Positions 29,247 through 38,751 are shown, counted from the first letter of the stretch. The stretch is DNA of 64,000 nucleotides from Nostoc sphaeroides (GCF_003443655.1 NZ_CP031941.1:553501-617500); one strand, 5' to 3'. Notes: generated by a model not told the origin, from the sequence alone. Translations and numbers: made by a program.

Positions 29247-29344
29247 GAGTTAGGAGAGACGCGATTAATCGCGTCTGTACAAGAGTTGGGGGTTAGGAGT
29301 TAGGAGTTGTGAGACTATTGACTAATGACTAATGACTAAATTAT

Positions 29345-29869
29345 ATGAAACGTGTTTTTTTTATACCTGCATTTTTATCCTTTAGTTTATTGACTGGATG
29401 TTTTGGTTACCCTCGCCTTTTGAGTTATCCCTTTGATCCGGGGGGGCGGAGTCTCAATAGTTTAGCGTCAGAATTAAATCCCCAAATTTCTGGGAGATAC
29501 ATTGTTTTTATTACTGACCGACGCGGTAGCCAAGATGTTTATATGTTTGATACGGTGACTCGTGATTTGGTTGATTTGCCGGGTTTAAACTCCCTTGATG
29601 CGATCGCAACTCATCCTAGCGTTTCCCAAGATGGTCGTTATGTTGTGTTTGGTGCTAGCCGTCAGGGGCGATCGGCTATTTTTCTCTACGACAGGGAAAC
29701 ACGCCAATCACGCAATTTGACTAATAACCTACAATCTGAAGTTCGCAACCCTACAATTAGCGCTGATGGTAGTAGGATTGCTTTTGAATCCAGTAACAAC
29801 GGTCAGTGGGATGTTTTAGTATATGACCGTTATGGACAGCCGTTGAATATACCTCAAGAACCACGTTGA
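29345..29869 (+). CDS. TolB-like beta-propeller lipoprotein, paralogue
   Basis: Predicted lipoprotein of 174 residues with signal MKRVFFIPAFLSFSLLTGC ending in the lipobox LTGC. The body has three TolB-type units: PQISGRYIVFITDRRGSQDV, HPSVSQDGRYVVFGASRQG and NPTISADGSRIAFESSNNG. It is clearly homologous to the preceding gene, 98 bases upstream, and probably arose by tandem duplication. The two may act together at a membrane; no function is known. Confidence 0.83.
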   Translation: MKRVFFIPAFLSFSLLTGCFGYPRLLSYPFDPGGRSLNSLASELNPQISGRYIVFITDRRGSQDVYMFDTVTRDLVDLPGLNSLDAIATHPSVSQDGRYVVFGASRQGRSAIFLYDRETRQSRNLTNNLQSEVRNPTISADGSRIAFESSNNGQWDVLVYDRYGQPLNIPQEPR

Positions 29870-29913
29870 ATTAGAGTTAGGAGTTATGAGTGAGGAGTTA
29901 GGAGTTAAAATTC

Positions 29914-30112
29914 TAGGAGTTACGCATTGACAGAAGCAATTAAATATGCGTATGGATTTTCAGGCATTCAAGTTTGATTTTTTCACCATTAGCCAGCGAT
30001 ACCTGCGGCGGGCTGCGCCTAAGCCTGATAATTAAGCTAGTAGCCAATAGTCTGAAACAACGGATTTTCGTTGAGACACATCATAGTCATTTTGTACAAT
30101 GCGTAACTCCTA
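29914..30112. mobile_element. MITE-like element, TA-flanked ends
   Basis: Left end TAGGAGTTACGCATTGACA and right end TTGTACAATGCGTAACTCCTA are imperfect inverted repeats. The 199-bp element has no coding capacity and carries a GC-rich inner repeat (30000-30035). The same ends occur at 60069-60246, so the family is repeated here. Confidence 0.75.
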
Positions 30113-30117
30113 ACTCT

Positions 30118-30281
30118 AGTCCTTTCAAGGTGACTCGAAAAATCTCTTTTTTTTCTCTGTGTTCTCTGTGACTCTGCGGTTTAAAAGTAATTTATCTAAC
30201 CACCGAGACGCAGAGAACATAGAGGCAAGAGATGAAGGAGAAATTTTTTGAACAAAATTTTTACTCACCTTGAAAGGGCTA
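30118..30281. mobile_element. MITE-like element, CCTTTCAAGGTGA ends
   Basis: Inverted ends CCTTTCAAGGTGA (30121-30133) and TCACCTTGAAAGG (30265-30277), extended by near-matching AG/CT and flanked by TA on both sides. The inside has CTCTGTG/CACCGAGACGCAGAG palindromic matter. No coding capacity. It abuts the previous element. Confidence 0.65.
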
Positions 30282-30326
30282 CTCCTAACTCCTAACTCCT
30301 AACTCCTAACTCCTAACTTTTAACTC

Positions 30327-31331
30327 TTAACTTTTGTTTTCTACCTGTTGCACAGATTCAATGAGCTTACGCACTTGTTCTGTACCTTCAGAAGCTTCAA
30401 AGGACAAGGGAAACTTACCCCGGAGGATCATTCGTAAACCGAGGGGTGCAAGACTGAGTAATCCTCTTAAATCTTTAAAGTAATTGCCGACAACTTGTAA
30501 ACCAAATTGACGTTCATCAACCCAACCACCTTCTTTAACTAAATCCATCAATACTTTTCGGTGACGAATTGAGCGACTATCGCTTGCTTGTTTGTGGGTG
30601 AGAATTTCTTGTTTAATTTTGGTGATTTGTTCTAATGGTGCAACTTCCATTGGACAAACTGAATCACAGTACAAACAACGGGTGCAACCCCACACGCCTT
30701 TAGTACCTTCGTTGTAGCTTTCCAAACGATTTTTGGTGTCGCTATCGCGGGAGTCTGCTACCATCCGGTAAGCTTTGGCAAGCGCATGGGGCCCAACAAA
30801 GTTTGGATCAACTTCACGGGCGTTGCATTCAGAGTAACATGCACCACACATAATACAGTTACCAGTTTGATCGAGGCGCGATCGCTCTTGTGGTGTTTGC
30901 AAAAACTCTCTTTCTGGTACTTGTCGTGCTGCTGTACTCACATAAGGAGCAACTGCTTCTAGATTATTCCAGAAGCTGCTCATATCTACAACCAAATCTT
31001 TAATCACGGGCATATTGCCCAGAGGTGCGATCGTAATTTCGGGAATGGGATTTACTTTACTTTGGGATGATGGTATTTGTTGTAATCTGGCAAGTTCACT
31101 GCCAACATTTTCCTTACAAGCTAAAGCCGAACGCCCATTAATTCGCATAGCACAGCTACCACAAATTGTATTACGGCAATTTTTGCGAAATGCCAAAGTT
31201 CCATCTTGCTCCCACTTAATATGATTGAGGCAATCCAGAATTGTATTACCTGCTTGAGCCTCTACAAGGTAGGTTTGCACCACTGGGGAGGAATTTTGTT
31301 GCTGTCGAATGACCTTAAAAATAACTTCCAT
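30327..31331 (-). CDS. sdhB: succinate dehydrogenase/fumarate reductase iron-sulfur subunit
   Basis: Iron-sulfur electron-transfer subunit of 334 residues that passes electrons from the flavoprotein to quinone at the membrane. The N-terminal ferredoxin-like [2Fe-2S] cluster is at CRNTICGSCAMRINGRSALAC. Two C-terminal cysteine clusters follow, CIMCGACYSEC and CTRCLYCDSVCP, as in SdhB/FrdB. The C-terminal tail is longer than in bacterial SdhB. I prefer the ATG at 31331 (MEVIFKVIRQ); an ATG at 31379 would add 16 residues. No sdhA is nearby, which is usual in cyanobacteria. Confidence 0.92.
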   Translation of the reverse strand: MEVIFKVIRQQQNSSPVVQTYLVEAQAGNTILDCLNHIKWEQDGTLAFRKNCRNTICGSCAMRINGRSALACKENVGSELARLQQIPSSQSKVNPIPEITIAPLGNMPVIKDLVVDMSSFWNNLEAVAPYVSTAARQVPEREFLQTPQERSRLDQTGNCIMCGACYSECNAREVDPNFVGPHALAKAYRMVADSRDSDTKNRLESYNEGTKGVWGCTRCLYCDSVCPMEVAPLEQITKIKQEILTHKQASDSRSIRHRKVLMDLVKEGGWVDERQFGLQVVGNYFKDLRGLLSLAPLGLRMILRGKFPLSFEASEGTEQVRKLIESVQQVENKS

Positions 31332-32776
31332 GACCACTAACCAAAATTTTAAAATTGCTTCACCAGCCTCAAAAATCATGATTCAAGGCAGGTAGTTGTG
31401 AAAAATGAGCTATACTTTTTTGACCTTCATTCAAAGCCTAGTGTTAATAGGCTGACCATGAAAGAGCGACTGATTCTAGTTTAACGATAACCATTCAAAC
31501 TTCACTTATAGCAGTGCTGTAGGCAAAATTTGTGTCAAATTCTCAGATAAAGCGCCAAAAATGTAATTATAGCTTTGCATTGAATTTACCTGTTTAGGAA
31601 TGTAAAGGAAAGAGCGTTTTACCTTCATCTCTGACCTAGCGATCGTATCCCAATTAAATGCATGTCAGGTTAGAGACACGTCCTGATGTCAACTTGAGTC
31701 AGAGCAACTAACTAGAAAATTCAGCAGAAGCTACCGCTTGACGAAATTTTTTGATTATATAGAAGTGTAACTTGGGTATGTTCAATATATAGTAGTGGCA
31801 ATCAAGCGATAGGTATATGTTAAGAGATTTATTCTTCCCATAGACAGACGTACAAAATTATCTGACTGCTTTTGAGCAAAAGATAATAAAGCGAGGAAAA
31901 ATCCTCACGACTTTCAAATAAAAGTTCTTATACCGGGGATCCTGGATGCGCGAGACTTTTAGATTTTTGCCTCCTCCCAATCAAGAAAATCTTGAATTTA
32001 ACACATTAGTCAAAACTGCTCGTCTAAATTAGATAAATTTTTATAAAAGGCATAGACCAATACTCACGCTTGCAATAAAGGGTTAGGAAAATCCTCACTG
32101 CTTTTTCCAAGCTTTAAGTCCAGAAATTTAAATAAAAATTTACCAGCAACTTTAATTCAAAATTAAACAACTATTTTGCTATTATTAGTCCATGCTAGTA
32201 TTTAATATAAAATTACGAAGACACAAAACAGAATCAATAGCCGTATCAGCGCGGCTACTACTGCTTTGTTGAATCGTAATGTAGAGACAAGAAAATTCGC
32301 GTCTCTACTGGCAGGACAAAAGGGCATAAGCCCGTAGGACTCTATTGAAATACTATGCTGTCCTAAGTTTGAGAGGATGAGTAGAAAAAACTCTATCTGA
32401 TCATTGGCCAGAGAAGCAAGCACTAAAAGTGGAAAACCTGCATTTTTTAGGATCTACGACTTATTTGGAGTAGAATCAACCCAATTTGTAAAGGTGGCTG
32501 AAAGTTACACCGCTACAGTAGCGCCAAAAGAGAAAATAATTTCATTTCTGATGGCGAATAATGGTTAAAAGTGCCGTGAAATCAGCAAAATTAATTTCTA
32601 TGGCAACTATGACCTCTAAGTGGTTGTGGACAACCATATATAGAAGTGCTTTTGGCTCCTATCGGCAGGAATTGACCCGCTACACTAGAGTCCTAAGTAG
32701 CTCTATGCAAATGCTAAAAAGCCTAATGCTGGCATGAGACTACATTATTTATCAGTTTGGAGAGAGTAAGGAAAAT
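31332..32776. other. 1.4-kb gene-free stretch, possible sRNA motifs
   Basis: The longest region without a credible protein gene in this half of the window. It holds two look-alike sequences, GCGAGGAAAAATCCTCACGA at about 31893 and TTAGGAAAATCCTCACTGC at about 32083. In each, a mini-hairpin is followed by CTCAC, reminiscent of the unpaired motifs of cyanobacterial Yfr-type small RNAs. An imperfect GTAGAGAC...GTCTCTAC hairpin is at 32281-32307. The last part should contain the promoter and leader of the cyAbrB gene. Confidence 0.4.
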
Positions 32777-32785
32777 TTGAGCATA

Positions 32786-33223
32786 ATGACTGAAACTGCA
32801 ACCGCGCCATTAACCGGAAAAGCACTACTTGCGAAAGTAAAAGAACTTTCCACTTTACCACGCCGAGAAAGAGCTAAACAGTGCGGCTATTACACTGTTA
32901 CTAAGAATAACCAGGTTCGTGTCAATCTCACTGATTTTTATGACGCTTTGCTCTCGGCTAGAGGTATTCCTCTAAGTCCAGAAGCACCTAAAGATGGTCG
33001 TGGTCGTGAACCGACATATCGGGTTAGTGTCCATCAAAATGGTCAGATTGTGATTGGTGCGACATACACCAAAGCAATGGGCTTAAAGGCTGGAGATGAG
33101 TTTGAAATTAGATTGGGATACAAACATATTCACCTGATTCAACTCGGTGAAACTGACAAAAAACTAAGCTCACAAGATATAGACTCCGACGAATCAGACG
33201 AAGATTTGGAAGACGAAGAGTAA
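32786..33223 (+). CDS. AbrB-family transcriptional regulator (cyAbrB)
   Basis: Cyanobacterial AbrB-like regulator of 145 residues, the type that includes CalA and cyAbrB2 and tunes carbon, nitrogen and redox genes. The N-terminal part (TGKALLAKVKELSTLPRRE, CGYYTVTKNNQVRVNLTDFY) is family-specific. The AbrB-like DNA-binding fold is C-terminal (EPTYRVSVHQNGQIVIGATY, LKAGDEFEIRLG), followed by an acidic tail DSDESDEDLEDEE. I prefer the ATG at 32786 (MTETAT); a TTG nine bases earlier is better spaced from AAGGA. CalA is the nearest name, but I cannot separate the subtypes by eye. Confidence 0.87.
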   Translation: MTETATAPLTGKALLAKVKELSTLPRRERAKQCGYYTVTKNNQVRVNLTDFYDALLSARGIPLSPEAPKDGRGREPTYRVSVHQNGQIVIGATYTKAMGLKAGDEFEIRLGYKHIHLIQLGETDKKLSSQDIDSDESDEDLEDEE

Positions 33224-33283
33224 AGAAAGCTGATGGTAGGGATAAGTTTCAGGTGATGATAACTTGTCCTTACCCGACAGGAA

Positions 33284-33396
33284 ACTAGTGGTCTGTCCCA
33301 TTAATTTTGCTGGGTTGTAAAGACGCGAAATTTCGCGTCTCTACAGGGTTTTGGTAACAAACTAATCAATCAGAACTTATGAGACAGACTACTAGT
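33284..33396. mobile_element. MITE-like element, ACTAGTGGTCTGTC ends
   Basis: Imperfect inverted ends (ACTAGTGGTCTGTCCCAT and ATGAGACAGACTACTAGT, two mismatches) enclose 113 bp. Inside is the perfect 20-bp palindrome at 33321-33340 (AGACGCGAAA and its complement). No coding capacity and no clear target duplication. Confidence 0.6.
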
Positions 33397-33610
33397 ACAG
33401 ATCGGCGGAAATAAACCTACCATTTCATTACAGTCAGAAAGTCCAAAATTAAAGCTTTTTGAATGGGTGAATGCATGAATGCGTGACTTCCGCCTTGCGG
33501 TACTACTAGCTCTATTTAGAAAATTTTGTCACAAGTAGAGAATACGATTAGACCCCTTGCAGAAGTCACCAATTTTAGTAGAGTCTTGATTAATCAGCAA
33601 GAAATCTATA

Positions 33611-34495
33611 GTGCAAGAAGTCTATCGTGTTTTTTTGTTTAGTTTAGTAACTTACTTTGAGTCTTCTGTCAACGCTTTATTGGCGTTTATGGAAAATGCA
33701 CCAGCACTAGTTGTAGTGATGGCATTTTTTATTTTCTGGATAGTTTGCTGGTTGCCAGTGGCAACAGTATCAGCAATATTGCTCAATTGGCAACCCCCTA
33801 AACCTTTACAGCCAGAGCAAAAGATGCCGTTATTGGTGTCACTTTACCTATTAGCTCCCCTGATTCTGTGGGGAATTAGTTGGCTTACCAATAAATCTTT
33901 TTCGGATTACGGCTTTGTTGGGAATCTTTCAACTCTTGGTTCTTTAGCACTAGGTTTCGGTTTGGGAGTGGTGAGCCTAGCTGTTGTATTTGGTGGGCAA
34001 TTCGGGTTAGGGTGGTGTTCTTTTGAAAAGACGAATTTCAAGTTACTACTACCCATCCTGCTACCGATTTTCTTGATAGGGTTATTAGTCGGTGGGATAG
34101 AAGAGTTAGTTTTTCGCGGTTTCCTGTTTACTGAATTAGCGCAAGATTATCCAGTTTGGGTAGCAGCAGTAATTTCTAGCTTGATATTTGCTTTGCTACA
34201 CCTAGTTTGGGAGCAACGTGAAACCGCACCCCAACTTCCTGGATTGTGGCTGATGGGAATAGTGCTGGTGTTGGCACGCTTTGCCTCTAGCAATAATTTG
34301 GGTTTAGCATGGGGATTGCACGCGGGATGGATATGGGCAATCGCTACCATAGACACAGCAGAACTAATTACTTATACAGGTAAAGTCTCTGATTTGTTCA
34401 CAGGTAAGAATAAAAAGCCCCTAGCTGGCTTGGCGGGAATTTTTTGTGTATTGGGAACTGGAGTAATTATCTGGCTTTTCTCTAGGTATTTTTAA
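33611..34495 (+). CDS. CPBP family intramembrane glutamic protease
   Basis: Multi-spanning membrane protein of 294 residues of the CAAX protease/bacteriocin-processing (CPBP, Abi) family. Family motifs are present: motif 1 GGIEELVFRGFLF near residue 160 with the catalytic EE and Arg, motif 2 FALLHLVWE with His, and motif 3 WGLHAGWIWA. Several hydrophobic helices precede them. Substrate unknown; members process prenylated or signal peptides or act in immunity to peptides. Start is GTG at 33611. Confidence 0.88.
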   Translation: MQEVYRVFLFSLVTYFESSVNALLAFMENAPALVVVMAFFIFWIVCWLPVATVSAILLNWQPPKPLQPEQKMPLLVSLYLLAPLILWGISWLTNKSFSDYGFVGNLSTLGSLALGFGLGVVSLAVVFGGQFGLGWCSFEKTNFKLLLPILLPIFLIGLLVGGIEELVFRGFLFTELAQDYPVWVAAVISSLIFALLHLVWEQRETAPQLPGLWLMGIVLVLARFASSNNLGLAWGLHAGWIWAIATIDTAELITYTGKVSDLFTGKNKKPLAGLAGIFCVLGTGVIIWLFSRYF

Positions 34496-34614
34496 CTTCG
34501 CGTTCAGGTGCAATATTTGAGAGGCGAGCCTGCTAACGAAGCTTGTCTTTCAAATAATATCTTGCAAAAACGGGCAAGCCATGCATTATTAAGATAGAAC
34601 TGGAGCAAAAGTCT

Positions 34615-34815
34615 ATGGCATACAGTGATTTTAGTCTCCTTAAAGTCAGAGATGCATTTAGCTTAACTTTGTCAGAGACACGCAATCTGTTTCTGACTGT
34701 AGGCGGAGTGCAGCCCTCTGACTTGCTAAAGCGGGTGCTGGATGAGAACCTAACTTTAGCGACTGCTATTAACAGCGAAAAAGCTCGTTCTGATCTTGAC
34801 AGGTTAAGGTTTTAA
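34615..34815 (+). pseudogene. N-terminal fragment of a conserved cyanobacterial protein
   Basis: A 66-residue frame beginning MAYSDFSLLKVRDAFSLTL and ending EKARSDLDRLRF. The sequence resembles, from memory, the N-terminus of a longer (about 200 residues) cyanobacterial family. Here it stops soon after the EKARS segment and no continuation is visible in the next 350 bases. It is therefore probably a truncated remnant, though a genuine small protein is possible. Confidence 0.5.
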
Positions 34816-35167
34816 ACAATTTGTCAATAAGTAATAGTGCTTAAAATTTTGCCAAAATAGGGGTAAAAAACATTATTTTTGGGGATGCGATGCCTACGGC
34901 GGGCTGTGCCTACGCTTAATCTCTAAATGCATCACTCATTATTGTCCGAAAAAGTCAGTATATAAGTTATTTTAATACCCTGTATTTAAGTGATTTTTCA
35001 GCGTAACTACTAATTGACAAAAGTAATTTAGTCTTAGCCTGTCACGAATGATTCTAGACTGGCTTTCACGTTAAGTTGACACCAATGGCGAGACGCCCAC
35101 CCTACAAGAGATGATTAATTTTTGTAGGGTGGGCGTCTCTTTGCTAGAGATTCCTAATCCTTAATAG
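34816..35167. repeat. gap with an 18-bp perfect hairpin (35090-35139)
   Basis: A gene-free 350-bp gap. Arms 35090-35107 and 35122-35139 are perfect complements (GAGACGCCCACCCTACAA type) around 14 bases. It lies just after the geranylgeranyl-reductase-family stop codon and may act as its terminator. A GCCTACGGCGGGCTGTGCC dispersed repeat sits at 34892-34910. Confidence 0.7.
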
Positions 35168-36289
35168 TTAACCTCCAAAACCAGGAATTAAACGCTTGAG
35201 GGCGCGATCGGTAACGTCGCCATAGCGCAGTTCTCCACACAGAATCTTACCCATGATTTTGGCACCAGAGGGGCGCTTAACACCAATTTTGTAGCCAATG
35301 CCAGGAAAGCGATAGAATGCTCCACCTAATTTTTGCGCCCAAGCCATCTCAGTACCCCATTCTTCACTAATCACTTCACTATATTTTTCTAAAGCGTTAA
35401 TTTCACCAGAAAGAGCCTCATTAATGGCTCCTGCTGCAATCAAACCACTAAAAATCGAGGGGCGAATGCCTTCTGCTGTCATGGGATCAACCACACAAGC
35501 AGCTTCCCCAGCCAAAACTGCATTTTGAGTATGCAATTTTTGGTTGCCATCCCACAAGCAAAGGGGATAACCATACTGCTTACTAGTTTTGATATCTACA
35601 TCAAACGATCGCGCGTACTCATCTAAAATCTTCTTAAAGTCTTGGGGTTCGCCGCCGACAAATGTACCGACACCAATGGAATAACCATCAGCTTTCGGGA
35701 AGTTCCAAATGTAGCCATTTTTCACCAAGCCAAACTCAAAGTGAATTGTGGATTTGTCCTTGACAATTGCGGGAACTTCTGCTTCCAAAGCTCCTGCTAA
35801 ACGGCGTTTACGGTCTTTGAAGCCTAGCCATTTTGCCATTGGGCCTTTGACGCCATCAGCCGCGATTAAGTAGCGACCTGTAACTGGGCCATTGGCTGTG
35901 TTAACTTGCCAATAGTCACTTTGAAATTCAATACCTGTTACTTCCGTATTATCTCGGAGTTCAGCCCCTTGCTTCTGTGCTTGCTGCACTAGAAAATGGT
36001 CAAAAATATCTCGTCGCACCATCCAGACTGGTTCTTTTGTTGCGATTTTTGCTTCCACGGGGTCGCCCAATTTCCAGGTAAAGCGAAGGGAGTCGGCTTT
36101 CACAGAAATCGCTGGGCTAAAATCAAAGTCAAACCATTGAGCGATCGCTGGAGATACACCACCGCCACAAGGCTTATATCTGGGTAAGGATTCTTTTTCT
36201 AACACTAATACTGAGCGACCCTGTTTGGCTAAATGATATGCAGCTGTTCCACCAGCTGGCCCAGCGCCGACGATGATGCAGTCGTACAT
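35168..36289 (-). CDS. geranylgeranyl reductase family FAD oxidoreductase
   Basis: Flavoprotein of 373 residues. The N-terminal FAD-binding Rossmann motif is CIIVGAGPAGGTAAYHLAKQ, followed by the YKPCGGGVSP segment typical of the geranylgeranyl reductase family. GRYLIAADGVKGPMAKWLG and the second FAD motif AVLAGEAACVVDPMTAEGIR also fit. Family members reduce isoprenoid double bonds, for example in chlorophyll or tocopherol side chains. The sequence is not the classical ChlP, so the substrate is open. It lies downstream of frr, separated by a terminator. Confidence 0.87.
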   Translation of the reverse strand: MYDCIIVGAGPAGGTAAYHLAKQGRSVLVLEKESLPRYKPCGGGVSPAIAQWFDFDFSPAISVKADSLRFTWKLGDPVEAKIATKEPVWMVRRDIFDHFLVQQAQKQGAELRDNTEVTGIEFQSDYWQVNTANGPVTGRYLIAADGVKGPMAKWLGFKDRKRRLAGALEAEVPAIVKDKSTIHFEFGLVKNGYIWNFPKADGYSIGVGTFVGGEPQDFKKILDEYARSFDVDIKTSKQYGYPLCLWDGNQKLHTQNAVLAGEAACVVDPMTAEGIRPSIFSGLIAAGAINEALSGEINALEKYSEVISEEWGTEMAWAQKLGGAFYRFPGIGYKIGVKRPSGAKIMGKILCGELRYGDVTDRALKRLIPGFGG

Positions 36290-36365
36290 ATTAAATTTTT
36301 GCTCCAGAATTAGTTTATTTTCTATTGAGATAGTCGATCAATTTTTGTTAAATACCTAAGAAATA

Positions 36366-36406
36366 ATAAAGGCTGAAGAATTTATCCATCATCCTTCAGC
36401 CTTTAT
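36366..36406 (-). terminator. intrinsic terminator after frr
   Basis: Perfect 13-bp stem ATAAAGGCTGAAG / CTTCAGCCTTTAT with a 15-base loop, between frr and the downstream reductase gene. Reading the minus strand, TTTATTATTTC follows. It separates pyrH-frr from the next gene. Confidence 0.7.
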
Positions 36407-36423
36407 GCTTCAGACATTAAACT

Positions 36424-36972
36424 TTAAACAGTCGTGATGTCTTTTTCTTTTTCTGCTAACAGTGAGTCTATTTTGGCAGTATACTCGTTTGTCAGTTTTT
36501 GCAAGCTGTCTTGTTGGTCTTTTGATTCATCTTTGGAGATTTCAGAGGCTTTCTCCTGTTTGCGAATCGCGTCTATGGCATCGCGGCGAATGTTGCGAAT
36601 AGCAACACGACCCTCTTCAGCATATTTAGATGCCATTTTGACAAATTCTTTACGACGCTCGCTTGTTAAAGGCGGAATATTCAACCGGATTACAGAACCG
36701 TCGTTACTGGGTGTTAAACCCACATCTGAGAGGGAAATAGCTTTCTCAATGATGTTTAGGGTGTTGCGCTCGTAGGGTTGAATTAAGATCGTCGTAGCAT
36801 CCGGTGTGCTAATATTTGCTAGTGATTTTAAGGAAGTAGGCGAACCGTAATAGTCCACCAATACCTTATCTAATAGACTCGCATTGGCGCGACCAGTGCG
36901 AATTGAGTTAAAAGCTCGTTGAGTTGACTCAACGGTTTTTTGCATCGTACTTTCAGCTTCAGCTAATTTCAC
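36424..36972 (-). CDS. frr: ribosome recycling factor
   Basis: Releases ribosomes from mRNA after termination, together with EF-G. The protein is 182 residues with the start chosen. Seen: [28 protein letters not shown], then [37 protein letters not shown] and [11 protein letters not shown], all family hallmarks. The GTG at 36972 is preceded by GGGAGGT, a strong ribosome binding site lying inside the end of pyrH; this fixes the start. It overlaps pyrH by 14 bases, implying translational coupling. Confidence 0.96.
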   Translation of the reverse strand: MKLAEAESTMQKTVESTQRAFNSIRTGRANASLLDKVLVDYYGSPTSLKSLANISTPDATTILIQPYERNTLNIIEKAISLSDVGLTPSNDGSVIRLNIPPLTSERRKEFVKMASKYAEEGRVAIRNIRRDAIDAIRKQEKASEISKDESKDQQDSLQKLTNEYTAKIDSLLAEKEKDITTV

Positions 36973-37687
36973 AAGAACCTCCCACAAGCGTGCCGATAGA
37001 TTCTCCCATAATTGCTCGGTGGATGTTACCTCTCACCGTTAGGTCAAATACCAGAATTGGGATATTATTTTCTTTACACAAAGCAATCGCAGTACTATCC
37101 ATCACCCGCAAATCTTTGGCTAAAACGTGTGCGTAAGTGAGGCTATTGTAACGCTTGGCGTCAGGATAAATATGAGGATCAGCATCATATACTCCATCTA
37201 CTTTGGTGGCTTTAAAAATCACCTCAGCATCAATTTCTGCGGCTCTTAATGCCGCAGTAGTATCTGTAGTAAAAAAGGGATTTCCAGAACCAGCACCAAA
37301 AATTACCACCCGCCCTTTTTCAAGATGGCGGATGGCACGACGACGGATATAAGGTTCTGCTAATTCTTGCATAGCGATCGCAGTTTGCACCCGCGTCTGT
37401 ACTCCTATGCGTTCTAGCGAATCTTGCAGTGTCATGGCGTTCATTACCGTGGCAATCATCCCAATATAGTCAGCGGTTGCCCTGTCCATCCCCGCCGACG
37501 CTGCTTTGACGCCACGAAAAATATTGCCGCCGCCAACAACTATGGCGATTTGAGTGCCAGTGGCTATCACCTCTGCTAATTCTTGTGCTATGCCTTTGAC
37601 CACTTCTGGATCAATGCCATAGCCCATGTTGCCCATTAAGGCTTCACCGCTCAGTTTGAGTAAAACCCGTCGGTAATTCGTTCCCAT
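36959..37687 (-). CDS. pyrH: UMP kinase
   Basis: Phosphorylates UMP to UDP in pyrimidine nucleotide synthesis. The 242-residue protein is of the bacterial hexameric type. Seen: [66 protein letters not shown], then [11 protein letters not shown] and the end of the amino-acid-kinase fold. The ATG at 37687 (MGTNYRR) gives the usual length. Operon with frr, the standard bacterial pairing. Confidence 0.96.
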   Translation of the reverse strand: MGTNYRRVLLKLSGEALMGNMGYGIDPEVVKGIAQELAEVIATGTQIAIVVGGGNIFRGVKAASAGMDRATADYIGMIATVMNAMTLQDSLERIGVQTRVQTAIAMQELAEPYIRRRAIRHLEKGRVVIFGAGSGNPFFTTDTTAALRAAEIDAEVIFKATKVDGVYDADPHIYPDAKRYNSLTYAHVLAKDLRVMDSTAIALCKENNIPILVFDLTVRGNIHRAIMGESIGTLVGGSCEIS

Positions 37688-37758
37688 GAAGTTCCGCTTT
37701 ATCAAAAAAGTTGCAATTGCCTCCAACTTAAGATAGCAGTTACAGGGACTATCTATGT

Positions 37759-38313
37759 CTAGTTACGCCAAATCAATGTAGTCCCGACTGGTTCTGTTTG
37801 TGGTGTGTCTATTTTATGACCTTGAAGCAGAGCAGCGATCGCAGTTCTCAAATAATCCTCTCCCACCGATGATGGGTCATGAGGATGATTATCAATTTTT
37901 CCTTTGTAGCGGACTATACCGTTAGTATCGATTAGAAAGGCCGTTGGTGTTTTTGTTGCACCGAAACTACCGGTCACATCTTGAGTCGAGTCCCACAGGT
38001 AGGGGAAATTCAACTGGTGACGCACGGCAAAAGCTTTCATATTTTCAAAGCTTGGCCTAGTAGCGCGATCAACATTACTACCATTCAGGCCAATTAGTGT
38101 GAAGCCTTGTGGTGCAAATTCGGCTTGAATGTTTTTTAACCTGTCTATATACCACTCTACATAAGGGCAGTGGTTACATAGGGAAATAACGCCCACTGCT
38201 CGGAACTTCTCAAGATAACGCCTGAGATGGTGTACTTGATCGTCAATTCCTGGCAGTTCAAAATCGGGTGCATAGCTCCCAATGGGAGTATCGATTGTTT
38301 CTAGTAGATTCAT
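37759..38313 (-). CDS. thioredoxin-like / peroxiredoxin family protein
   Basis: Cytoplasmic thioredoxin-fold protein of 184 residues. Start [20 protein letters not shown], then the active-site-like [14 protein letters not shown], a CxxC variant in the AhpC/TSA-related family often called thioredoxin family protein. [21 protein letters not shown] carries the cis-Pro strand. Probably a thiol oxidoreductase; the partner is unknown. It is 71 bases upstream of pyrH on the same strand. Confidence 0.85.
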   Translation of the reverse strand: MNLLETIDTPIGSYAPDFELPGIDDQVHHLRRYLEKFRAVGVISLCNHCPYVEWYIDRLKNIQAEFAPQGFTLIGLNGSNVDRATRPSFENMKAFAVRHQLNFPYLWDSTQDVTGSFGATKTPTAFLIDTNGIVRYKGKIDNHPHDPSSVGEDYLRTAIAALLQGHKIDTPQTEPVGTTLIWRN

Positions 38314-38751
38314 AATTTCTGGCTCGCAGAACTAGGAACAAGAAAGAGATTGTTAAATTCAGCGTCAGTTTCCAGTTGCAAACCACCCCTTAGCCGATGC
38401 CTCATATTTGACAATGTTATAGACTTGCATTAGCGATCGTAAATTGTGAAACTACTGAATCTAGCAGTGATGCTAATTCGCTCACATCTAAAAATAGCGA
38501 AAATATTACTCACATTCTAGAAGTTATGATTTCTAATTAAGTTGTGAGTAAATTACCTCTATCAACAACACGGAAATCTATGCTAGATAAAACTATCAGC
38601 CTAGAAGCTTTCGTGGTGTCTGTCTAAGCTATCACTAAAGCAAAGGATTTACTTTGAAAATCTGATAAATTTTATTCCAATTCAAAACAATTTTACTTGC
38701 GTCTTGTCTTGCTGCTGAAAGGCTTTTACCCTTGTATTCATCAAATTTCTT
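38314..38751. other. gene-free divergent region
   Basis: A 438-bp AT-rich gap between the divergent thioredoxin-like gene and the hydrolase gene. It must contain both promoters. I see no repeat, RNA gene or clear promoter box. Confidence 0.4.
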
